This document shows positions 8,201-14,156 of a DNA stretch of 26,527 nucleotides, one piece after another. The position numbers and the translations under genes were made by a program. The stretch is from positions 1 to 26,527 of the forward strand of contig JAEOTJ010000115.1 of NCBI GenBank assembly GCA_016839905.1. Direction: 5' to 3'. The notes under the pieces are model-generated. The model saw only the letters and a program-made list of their open reading frames with translations. It did not search any database and was not told where the DNA came from. Within the stretch, counting starts at the first letter, position 1, and each line of letters begins with the position of its first letter. Origin of the DNA: Promethearchaeota archaeon. Its GTDB lineage: Archaea; Asgardarchaeota; Lokiarchaeia; Sigynarchaeales; SOKP01.

Positions 8201-9375
8201 AGAAATGGTATACAATTAATGATAGTAGTCATTATAATATTACTGGAACTACAGGTATAATTAACCAAACAGCATGGGACGTATTATCTCAAGGTGTTGT
8301 TAATATTTCTTTCTATGCTAACGATACCTTCGGGTCTCAATCTGATAACAGTGTTATTATCATTAAAGATAGTATTCCTCCATCTTGGATTGAAACTCCA
8401 AAGACACAATTTTTCCAATATCTTCAAAATGTTTCTTATGATGTAAATGCTACAGACATTATTGGAATTGATAATTATTGGATAAATGATACTACGAGTA
8501 ATTTTAGTATCGATGCTGTAAATGGAATTATTCAAAATGCAACTATTTTGGAGAGTGGAGAATATTGGTTAGAAGTACGAGCTTATGATGAAAGTGGGCT
8601 TTATTGCAATGCAATTTTTAAAATAATTATACATGATCATGGAATTCCAGAAGTTCTTTATTCAGGATTAAATCATCTTCAAATTAATCCAATCGACACA
8701 AACGATTATAGAGTTAATTTTTCTTTTGATTTATCTGGAGATACAGTAGCAACTTATTATAGCAGCATTTCAAATCCATCAACAGTCATTCTTGATGATA
8801 ATCTTTTATTTATTGAGTTATTTTTAAATGAATCGAACAATCTAAATGAGCTCAACATAACAATAGAATACATGGGAATAGAAAACTTAGAAAATCTTAA
8901 AGGATGGTGGTTTAATGAATCCTTAAATGCTTGGGAAGAGCTTTCGATAATAATAAATGGAAACTATATTATAATTTCAGTAAATCATTCTTCCATTTTT
9001 GCTTTAACGGGTATTGAAGTTCAAACGGATGTTCCTTCAGATGATAATGGTGATGTTGAACTCCCATCAGATAATATAATAATAATTATTATAATCATCA
9101 TTTTTATTATTGGCGGTGTAGCTGTAATAGCTGGTGGAAATGTATATATCATTCACGCTAAAAAGAAACGAAAACTCGCTGATAGTAAATCAGATAAATT
9201 AGAAGAAATTCCCTCTGAGCTTCCACTTGATCCAGAGACAGTACAATACTCGAAGGCTTTGGAGGCACAAAGGAAAAGAAAAAGATTATTACAAATAAGA
9301 GCTCCATCTAATGTAGTACCTAAGGAAAAAATGGAGCTCACAGCAATTCCAGGAGCTACAAAAAAAAAAACCTAA
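2218..9375 (+). CDS. giant surface protein: FG-GAP/VCBS propellers, DUF2341, Ig-like repeats, C-terminal TM
   Basis: 2385 residues, probably the N-terminal 92% of one protein. Visible layout: basic start and hydrophobic helix (12-31); FG-GAP/VCBS-type propeller with many D-x-D-x-D-G-x-x-E loops (first at D73, to about 440), expected to bind Ca2+; FnIII-like segment (about 441-548); DUF2341 domain opening with DWRYRREIVI (about 550-720); propeller-like region; second FG-GAP propeller (about 930-1690); four Ig-like repeats of about 90 residues sharing W-Y-T-x-x-x-G and FY.ND..G motifs (about 1690-2050); cadherin-like domain (about 2055-2140); TM helix with nine isoleucines in a row (about 2284-2310); Lys/Arg-rich cytosolic tail. 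The N-glycosylation sequon N-x-S/T is abundant. The short tail ends at a TAA directly after an 11-A tract, and the next frame continues the tail. Likely an adhesin or receptor on the outer cell surface; ligand unknown. Confidence 0.9.
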   Translation: MKKKNQKIASGILITEFIILAFIFTMFLPYLNNKAEQVDDETTTTMAISSSWTQTTLWADPGGTNYRGMIVTDIENDGVAELIFCMDTYKMFIVNYSGVSYDKQDFTLPFGVSQDNIYMIDAVDYDEDGVKEIYLLGIEDNGTNYECQIWQGIRQDYSTWDWTKKFSINDTEIWYGRSQCYLGDCDNDGDLDIILSASLREEVTAQAYMYYLDYNKSTDNFDMKTIDSHSITTAKAGILGYSVGDIDNDGLNEVYCILYNNTDGTSRPRDSYLFQYMYNSTSADWEKNIVIQNVSGPEQYHYTNIEIGDIDNDNINELVYSAKREGALYYIEYNGTDFVNHTLIFTRASWYNNYADIHIMDLDNDGKNEIFCTQAQACCATSIDIINGSGTTWTVDTIYSSGENNVAYLSIYDLDRDGRYEIYRGEGWSGYKEFFKLTVSDIPTLPAPPIHFEHQMTYYLPVENGKAKLEWNPSYAENLQNYHLQVSDTYNFASLIVDNDTIPSTQTWYDFDKDSAELNKIYWFRVSAINGTGEGTFSTPYRFLIDAIAWDDWWDEDWRYRREIVINNTANPSTLNNYLKAMNIPYCEGMKDNFDDIRFADSDGNPLQYWIESYTPSFSADLWISISSIPASGNTSIFLYYGNYKAVSESEFLFNFYVNHTLNNSLSSYDCTRFMIEKPGTDQMHTIYHPSGNPADNYWNGANWVSDNTASVGIGSHSANSIKAYYYDDEWGDIIFISDWPGTFRNHIKTWDGDSWVDNATLENGLDLASKGEYLYATFFKIGNQKHLLLDYNKYKFTWNGTQWVANSSLPELPSGIGETTVLHYKFNQSGTIKYHWFPIVINPVNTSYTRVWQIVGNNWTEIYGGILGGFPDPVYSNPSFRPDTNVIENRLTLCQYSSPSVTFKYWSSNLYFADPEPSYEIGPEEEQDFEYWIEWNISISGSFVGMTTGDFNSDGVIDFAGNNMDGKTYVIDGKTGEYLWNKDHGYFSERRYDIVSTDLNNDGFDDIITYNENTKGLYAYNGSDGTILWSDMNSGDTTQRSPAIGDFDRDGVKDEVVSCAGWEDAYVRAFDGDGSILWTYSAGDYASSSYFIEVADINNDGFDDVYAGSSWPYNKAFVVNNSGDLLYEQTFGAIYKFTTGDIYGDENKEVIYESVARNATNHIVWQEILSSPLTTIASKDVTYNGKDDIILCTDDYICVIEGETFNVIWNKSIDFRTPGAWVYYYTDVIIEDINGDGKLELITVSDDGNLYILDGSTGKTIKKIYIGASVNYGCIEFFIDNEGWSNLLLGTITGDILLLDIYDEMLTRSSDFYIRFNMTWTNDLESSGIHQNKFLDLDGDGINELIHTTGGYNEMIYEWNGFDYNWIMNISHIIFDVGDYDGDGIEEVCSCNSSTSMIFYFFQVNLTTKTWTLEYTWNHGFSERGSMHFGDLEHDGKKEMSFYTADGERRIFSFNGTDFEQNASFDFIDWGYSPDCVLVDLDGDNRDEIVTGFGYETARNGDIYIYEDYLGGYNYITHFDFSRDAGIMNNDNHEDLTGDGRIDLIVGSAVTGVDNYRHIIHYNATSKQYEVFPQLSKQVTNYVLGWGSGRIAATDDLPRYVSFFCPGTGSGEYWTDRLNCYIYNGSTFNPSIVINMGQTITTYLRYNVEVRDINGDGFDEIIWDGKNGAGKQTTFFVFNKKIIPTNSLIDSTAPRININSPSPNAVFGANSPDYNVDISDTFLQKMWYTINDEGHYNFTSSTGTINQTAWDALSEGSVILTFYANDSSGNIGFDSVSIIKDTTDPIISIITPTTNQIFDSPPTFTLSITEDNLDQIWYTVDEGVNNITCSASDTLGSEWLSSSDGLVLLRFYVKDLAGHESSDTVTINKDTTDPMISITTPISEQIFHDPPSFFLDLTEPNIDQIWYTMDGGITNYNCSSSDTINSSAWGDLSEGSVTLTFYVNDTAGHFQSDSVIIEKNNYPIILINSPSDNDHFNDTAPNYNVDISDANLHEKWYTINDSSHYNITGTTGIINQTAWDVLSQGVVNISFYANDTFGSQSDNSVIIIKDSIPPSWIETPKTQFFQYLQNVSYDVNATDIIGIDNYWINDTTSNFSIDAVNGIIQNATILESGEYWLEVRAYDESGLYCNAIFKIIIHDHGIPEVLYSGLNHLQINPIDTNDYRVNFSFDLSGDTVATYYSSISNPSTVILDDNLLFIELFLNESNNLNELNITIEYMGIENLENLKGWWFNESLNAWEELSIIINGNYIIISVNHSSIFALTGIEVQTDVPSDDNGDVELPSDNIIIIIIIIIFIIGGVAVIAGGNVYIIHAKKKRKLADSKSDKLEEIPSELPLDPETVQYSKALEAQRKRKRLLQIRAPSNVVPKEKMELTAIPGATKKKT
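9360..9370 (+). repeat. 11-A homopolymer at the reading-frame break
   Basis: Eleven consecutive A residues follow GGAGCTAC. In the upstream frame they lead to ACC TAA. With one A fewer, the frame would continue with CCT AAA GAA into a Lys/Pro-rich linker and the zinc-finger ORF ending at 9997. The tract is a plausible sequencing error, a real indel, or a slippage site. Confidence 0.75.
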
Positions 9376-9529
9376 AGAAGATAAACCTATTAAGCCAAAA
9401 GAACCCAAGATACAAAAAGTACCAAAAAAGAAAAAACCAAAAACTAAGCGTATTTCTGAAACGGAAACAAAGATACCCCTTACTGAAGAAGAAATAAAGA
9501 ATCGAGCCCAAACAGAATCAGAGGTAGAT

Positions 9530-9997
9530 GTGCAAGAAAGTAAATTCATATGTATAGTTCATAGGGGTGATATCACTGGAGATATGTACCTCTGTCCTGA
9601 ATGCAAAGCACTTTATTGTCAGCGGTGCGCAAAGGTATTAAAGGCTAATAAAGATGCATGTTGGTCATGTACTAGTGAAATTGTCGTTTCTTTAACTGAA
9701 TCTGAAAGATTAGAACTTACGGGTGTTAATGCTATTGGTATTTTACATGATATAATCGCTAAAAATGATTATCTTAAAGAAGCACTTGAAGAAGAGATCC
9801 CTTTCAAAGACGTTCCTGAATTGTCAAATCAAGAATTTACATTATTTAATGATGAAGAACTAACTAAAATTGACCTACTTGAATTAGCTGAGGATGAAAA
9901 AAGGGAATTCATCAACGATATTATAGGTTTGAGCCCAGATAAAAGAAAGGTAATAATTGATAAAATACTCCAAGAGGAAGAAGAGGAGACTGAGTAG
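9530..9997 (+). CDS. cytosolic B-box-like zinc-finger tail, probably the C-terminus of the giant surface protein
   Basis: The conventional start is a GTG at 9530 with GAGGT at 9521-9525, giving 155 residues, but the same frame is open back to 9317. From 9371 it encodes a Lys/Pro-rich linker (PKEDKPIKPKEPK) matching the basic tail of the preceding gene. The N-terminal part has C8-x2-H11, then CPEC, YCQRC and CWSC pairs, a B-box/treble-clef-like double zinc site. The rest (about residues 60-155) is acidic and helical with no recognised fold. I infer that this is the last ~207 residues of a ~2592-residue protein whose finger lies in the cytosol behind the TM helix. Such a zinc finger would suit protein-protein contact. 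A separate protein translated from the GTG is the alternative. Confidence 0.7.
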   Translation: MQESKFICIVHRGDITGDMYLCPECKALYCQRCAKVLKANKDACWSCTSEIVVSLTESERLELTGVNAIGILHDIIAKNDYLKEALEEEIPFKDVPELSNQEFTLFNDEELTKIDLLELAEDEKREFINDIIGLSPDKRKVIIDKILQEEEEETE

Positions 9998-10089
9998 AAA
10001 TATAAATTTTTATTCAATACAATATTTTTTATTTTTATTAATTTGTAAGAAAAATCAATAAAAATCGAGAAACCAAATCATGGGATAAA

Positions 10090-10776
10090 ATGGAAGAGTC
10101 TAACCTACTTGATGAAGAAAAGATAGTGTATGAAGCCATTCAAGAGTATTTAAAAAAGAAAGACTCTTTTAAAATTGATAGGATAAAAACTTATCTAAAT
10201 TCCAATTTGGCAAAATCCTTGAATTTTAATCTAAATAAGATAGATTCTATTCTACGTTCCTTAATAAAAAAACGATATATCATTCCAGGTTCAAAAATAA
10301 CACGAAATAATGTCCTTAAAAACGGAAATAGAACTAAAATATATAAATTTATTAAAAATGAACCGGGAGTATTTTTATTTGAAATTAAAAAGTCTTTAAA
10401 TTTAGGATCTCACCAAGTTACATGGCATACTGAAATTTTAAAAGAATTTCAATTCATAAGAAGTACTCTAATTGATAATCATGAAGTTTTTTTCAAACAT
10501 GACATTAAACCAGATAATGATAAACAACTATATTATCTTAGGAATAAAAAAATCATAGAAATAATTAAGGTAATGAAAAGTAAAAATATTCCCTTAAAAA
10601 CTAATGAGATATCTAAACTAACTGAAATTCATTATAATACCATTAAAAAATACTTATCTATTTTAAACGATCTTGGGTTTATTAAAATCTCAATGAACGA
10701 TAATTATAAGACCGTCTTTAGCTTAAATAACATAGAGGAAAAGAGTTATAAAACTATATTAAAAAACATTCATTAG
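10090..10776 (+). CDS. multi-winged-helix transcriptional regulator
   Basis: 228 residues, Lys/Ile/Asn-rich, soluble. Three helical DNA-binding-like segments can be seen: residues about 1-70 (acidic helix, then a possible wHTH ending in RYIIPG), about 78-135 (RTKIYKFIKNEPG...F.IKKSLNLG.HQVTWHTEIL, a clear winged helix of the ArsR/MarR-like archaeal type) and about 155-210 (IPLKTNEISKLTEI then TIKKYLSILNDLGFI, another). No ligand domain is evident. It precedes the methyltransferase gene by 81 nt in the same direction. A palindrome (10819-10836) sits in that gap, so it may regulate the methyltransferase. The family level is solid; its target is inference. Confidence 0.75.
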   Translation: MEESNLLDEEKIVYEAIQEYLKKKDSFKIDRIKTYLNSNLAKSLNFNLNKIDSILRSLIKKRYIIPGSKITRNNVLKNGNRTKIYKFIKNEPGVFLFEIKKSLNLGSHQVTWHTEILKEFQFIRSTLIDNHEVFFKHDIKPDNDKQLYYLRNKKIIEIIKVMKSKNIPLKTNEISKLTEIHYNTIKKYLSILNDLGFIKISMNDNYKTVFSLNNIEEKSYKTILKNIH

Positions 10777-10818
10777 CAATTGTTAAATTCATTTTGGTCT
10801 TATTTTTAAGTTATTAAT

Positions 10819-10836
10819 TGTTAATTCTAATTAACA
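10819..10836 (+). promoter_or_regulatory. 18-bp palindrome, putative operator upstream of the methyltransferase
   Basis: TGTTAAT and ATTAACA form perfect 7-bp arms around TCTA. The palindrome lies just upstream of an AT-rich TATA-like stretch (about 10835-10845) and 21 nt before the methyltransferase start. A related half-site, AATTGTTAAATTC, occurs at 10778-10790, next to the stop of the regulator gene. Position and symmetry suggest a binding site for the adjacent wHTH protein. Confidence 0.4.
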
Positions 10837-10857
10837 TAAATAAAAATTGGGAAAATT

Positions 10858-13095
10858 ATGAAACAAAAATCAAGGAATATTATTTCCCAACTATTTTCGC
10901 AAGAATTGGATTCATTAGAGAAGTGTTTATTATATATTAAGGAAGATAAGGTTATATATGCTAACTTTAATCAATGGAAAAAAACTTATAGCAAGGTATA
11001 CAATGAAAAAGATTTAGATTATAAATTATTCATTTCTTCTGCGATTATTTATTATATGGGAAATCTATTTCTTTACAAGTATGTTTTAAAAGAAAATAAT
11101 TATTTAAATGATGATAAAGAAGGTCATTTAGATTTATTGAAAATTAATGGAATGATCAATAATCGTTTTCAAAATCTCGAACTTTTCCATTATTCATACT
11201 TCGAGCCTTTTATTAAGAATAAGATATTAAACGAATCTTTTACTAAGTCTCTAATTAAAATTTCTAAACATATCTTTAACTTACAGATCGAGCCCGAATT
11301 CATGTTTGATTATTTAATTCAAAATATTTTATCACCGCTCATCAGGCATGGTTCTGGAGAATTTTACACGCCACCTTTTTTAGTTAAAAAAATGGTAGTA
11401 GAAACTTATAAAATAGGAGAAAAAACTCTTGATCCGTGTTGTGGGACAGGAAATTTTCTTATTGAAATTTTAAAAACAATTATAAATTCAGATAAAAGCA
11501 AGAAAGAGAAATTAGAGGCTATAGATAATATTTATGGATACGATATAAATCCACTCTCAATCTTAATGCTAAAAATCACCTTTTTATATTTAACTAAAGA
11601 TTTAAACTCTAAACTCAAGCTAAACTTATTTACAGTAAATTCATTATTTAACCATCCCCATATTCCAAAGAATAAGTTTGATTTAATCATAGGAAATCCT
11701 CCGTGGTATACTTACCGTGATGTAGAGATACCCAATTATCAAGAAAGAATTAAAAATTTAGCTGAAGAACTTGATATTAAACCACTCCCGAAAAACATCT
11801 TAAACATTGAAATATCCTCATTGTTCTTTTTTCAAGCTAAGAACCTTTATATGAATGAAAACGCAAAAATATTCTTTGTTATCACTAAAGGGGTTATAAC
11901 AGGATCTCATGCTTCCCAATTCCGTAATTTTAAAGGTTTCAATAATGTTAAAATATGGTCATTTGATAAGAAAATTGAGCAGATTTTTAACATTGATTTT
12001 ATTTGTTTATTCGCTGAAAAATCAGAAAATATAACTGAACATCAGAAGTTAGAGGTGCCTGCATATCATTACACGATTAAGAATAATATAGAAAACTTAG
12101 ATTATTTTTCTAATGTTAATTTAATACTAAAAAAGAAAGATATTTTAATCCCATATGATGTGGAGAAAAAGGGAAATAAGACTTACACGAAGAAACTGAT
12201 TTTAAAAGAACTAAATTCTGAACTTCTACCTTCTGGTACGAGTTATTACAAAAAATTATTTCATAAAGGGGCGGATTTAAATCCCAGAAATCTAATTTTT
12301 ATACAAATTAAAAAAAGAGATAATTCTTGTGTAGAAATTAATCCTGACAAACGGATTTTTAACAGAGCTAAAAAGCCTTGGGATAAGAAGGAGTTCACCA
12401 ATGAATTGATTGAAGTTAAATATATTTTTAAAGTAATCAAAAGTACAGAATTGGTAAAGTTTTATATTTATGATAATTATAACGTTTTTCTCCCTCTTAC
12501 AAAAGAAGATCTGAACTTTAATTACGCTAATTTAAGCAAAAATGCTAAAAAATTCTATGATAAGATTAATAGCATCTATCTAAAAAATAAGAAATCCACT
12601 ACAAAAAATAAATCCCTAATGGATAACCTAAATCGATGGGCCAAGTTAATTAATGAGAGACAATTATCAAATATAAAAGTAATATATAATAATTCCGGGT
12701 CGATCTTAAACTCAACAGTTATCCAAGGAGACTTTTTAATTACCGGAGATTTAAGTTTTTATGCTACAGATGATCTTCAAGAGGCACATTATTTAACCGC
12801 AATTCTAAATTCTAATTTAATTGCTAAACATGTTAGAATTGTAAAAAGTTCAAGACACATTTTTAAACTCCCTTTAGACGTCCTAATAAAGGAGTTTGAT
12901 AAATCTAACTCGAATCACTTAAAATTGGCAGAATTAGGAAGAGAGTGTTGTTCCATCGCAAAAAATATTACTGATGATTTTATTGATATAAATGGACCAA
13001 GAATCTCTAAAATTAAGGTTCAAGAAGTTTTAAAAGAAAAATTGCACCCCAATTTATTAAAAATAGATGAAATATTAAAGAAAGAATTATTTTAA
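10858..13095 (+). CDS. N6-adenine DNA methyltransferase, Eco57I/type IIG-like
   Basis: 745 residues. Motif X region G-E-F169-Y-T-P-P-F-L-V matches the GEYYTP segment of Eco57I-type enzymes. Motif I is D192-P-C-C-G-T-G-N-F (SAM binding; canonical DPACGSG), and the catalytic motif IV is N280-P-P-W. This establishes an amino-methyltransferase acting on adenine in DNA. Residues 1-165 resemble the helical connector in front of the methylase in type IIG enzymes, but I see no PD-(D/E)xK nuclease motif. The C-terminal half (about 300-745) should hold the target-recognition domain. Eco57I-family restriction-modification proteins are often single chains near 1000 residues, so this one looks like a modification-only or partner-dependent version. 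The next gene, an MBL hydrolase, starts 3 nt after its stop. Recognition sequence unknown. Confidence 0.88.
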   Translation: MKQKSRNIISQLFSQELDSLEKCLLYIKEDKVIYANFNQWKKTYSKVYNEKDLDYKLFISSAIIYYMGNLFLYKYVLKENNYLNDDKEGHLDLLKINGMINNRFQNLELFHYSYFEPFIKNKILNESFTKSLIKISKHIFNLQIEPEFMFDYLIQNILSPLIRHGSGEFYTPPFLVKKMVVETYKIGEKTLDPCCGTGNFLIEILKTIINSDKSKKEKLEAIDNIYGYDINPLSILMLKITFLYLTKDLNSKLKLNLFTVNSLFNHPHIPKNKFDLIIGNPPWYTYRDVEIPNYQERIKNLAEELDIKPLPKNILNIEISSLFFFQAKNLYMNENAKIFFVITKGVITGSHASQFRNFKGFNNVKIWSFDKKIEQIFNIDFICLFAEKSENITEHQKLEVPAYHYTIKNNIENLDYFSNVNLILKKKDILIPYDVEKKGNKTYTKKLILKELNSELLPSGTSYYKKLFHKGADLNPRNLIFIQIKKRDNSCVEINPDKRIFNRAKKPWDKKEFTNELIEVKYIFKVIKSTELVKFYIYDNYNVFLPLTKEDLNFNYANLSKNAKKFYDKINSIYLKNKKSTTKNKSLMDNLNRWAKLINERQLSNIKVIYNNSGSILNSTVIQGDFLITGDLSFYATDDLQEAHYLTAILNSNLIAKHVRIVKSSRHIFKLPLDVLIKEFDKSNSNHLKLAELGRECCSIAKNITDDFIDINGPRISKIKVQEVLKEKLHPNLLKIDEILKKELF

Positions 13096-13098
13096 AAA

Positions 13099-13908
13099 AT
13101 GATGGACGACGAGTTTGTTATTCTAGGATCTGGCGGTGGAAGGCATCATATTAGAACTCAATATAGAGCCACAGGTGGAATTTTGTATAAATTTAACGGA
13201 ATTCAAGCCCATTTAGATCCAGGTCCTGGTGCAATTATACGGATAAATCAATACAATGAAGAACCAACCAAGACAGAATTATTTATCGTTACTCACGCCC
13301 ATATTGATCATTTTAATGATATTAGCGCAATCATTGAATCTTCACGTGAAAGGCTCCATGATAAAAAATATAATTATTACAAAAAAGGCACCTTAATAAC
13401 TACAAAAGATTCCTTGAAATTCATTTCAGATTATCACTTAAACATGCTTGAAAATGTCATTCCATTTAAAGCTGGAGATACGCATGAATATAAGGGAGTT
13501 GAAATAATTGGGACTAAAACAATACATACTCCCAATATTGAAGGTTTTGGAATAAGGTTCAATTTAAAAGAATATTCAATCGCTTTTTCAAGTGATACAA
13601 TGGTATTTGATGGTTTTTCAGAGCAGTTTTTCGGAGTGAATGTCTTAATTCTTAACCTATTAAGACCTAATTCAATAACATGTAAAAGGCACTTATGCAC
13701 TGATGAAGTTATTTCTTATTTGAATAAAATAGAACCTCCTTTGGATGGATTAATCATTACTCATTTTGGATCATTAATGGATAGTCCAAGATCAGACCAA
13801 AATTACGTGCCTAGCCAAGTAAAGAAATTACTAGAAAGAACTAATATTAAGAAAATAATTGCTGCTGAAGATGGATTAATTATTAAGATAAAAGAGATAT
13901 TGGATTAA
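13099..13908 (+). CDS. MBL-fold metallohydrolase, RNase Z-like, coupled to the methyltransferase
   Basis: 269 residues of metallo-beta-lactamase fold. Metal ligands are visible: T65-H66-A-H68-I-D70-H71 (motif II), H143 in the IHTPN segment, D166 in FSSDT, and H222 in ITHFG. The set is complete for a two-zinc active site. The N-terminal GSGGGRHHIRTQYR stretch and the GILY.F.G...HLDPGPG segment resemble the RNase Z / beta-CASP-free group of nucleases and phosphodiesterases. The start is an ATG pair (ATGATG) 3 nt after the methyltransferase stop, so they are almost surely co-transcribed and probably translationally coupled. A nuclease partner for the methyltransferase is an attractive inference. 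A general hydrolase is equally compatible with the sequence. Confidence 0.82.
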   Translation: MMDDEFVILGSGGGRHHIRTQYRATGGILYKFNGIQAHLDPGPGAIIRINQYNEEPTKTELFIVTHAHIDHFNDISAIIESSRERLHDKKYNYYKKGTLITTKDSLKFISDYHLNMLENVIPFKAGDTHEYKGVEIIGTKTIHTPNIEGFGIRFNLKEYSIAFSSDTMVFDGFSEQFFGVNVLILNLLRPNSITCKRHLCTDEVISYLNKIEPPLDGLIITHFGSLMDSPRSDQNYVPSQVKKLLERTNIKKIIAAEDGLIIKIKEILD

Positions 13909-14017
13909 AAAATATTTTGATTTTTTAATCGAAAATATAATTTTTGTTTATACCATAAGAACGATAAATACAAATTAACCTTATATTTTAATATGATTGA
14001 ATGAAATCATTAGGTAA

Positions 14018-14136
14018 GGAAGGGAAATAAAAACGTAATTCGAATAAACATTGGATTTCGCCCTCTATTTGATTTAGATAAAATCAAATTCTCTCCCTAA
14101 TTATTTATATATCGTTCGAATCCCGGTTTCCCTTTT
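14018..14136 (+). other. structured intergenic element with a tRNA T-arm-like 3' end
   Basis: GGAAGGGAAA (14018-14027) can pair with TTTCCCTTTT (14127-14136), closing a ~120-nt segment. Immediately before the 3' arm is GTTCGAATCCCGG (14114-14126), the T-loop and 3' T-stem signature of a tRNA. The matching 5' T-stem is absent and no D-arm or anticodon arm can be folded, so this is not a functional tRNA. It may be a tRNA fragment left by integration or decay, or an unrelated structured RNA. Confidence 0.3.
14067..14089. terminator. hairpin between convergent genes, possible terminator
   Basis: ATTTGATTT and AAATCAAAT form a perfect 9-bp stem with loop AGATA. It lies between the 3' ends of the MBL gene (plus) and the second surface-protein gene (minus). 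Archaeal termination relies mainly on U-tracts, and no long U-run follows the stem on either strand, so function is uncertain. Confidence 0.3.
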
Positions 14137-14156
14137 CTCCTCTTTCCCAAAATAGT

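Noticed and set aside
14112..14136. A complete tRNA gene ending in GTTCGAATCCCGG
   Set aside because: The 5' T-stem does not pair with CCCGG, and no D-arm or anticodon arm can be formed in the preceding 90 nt.
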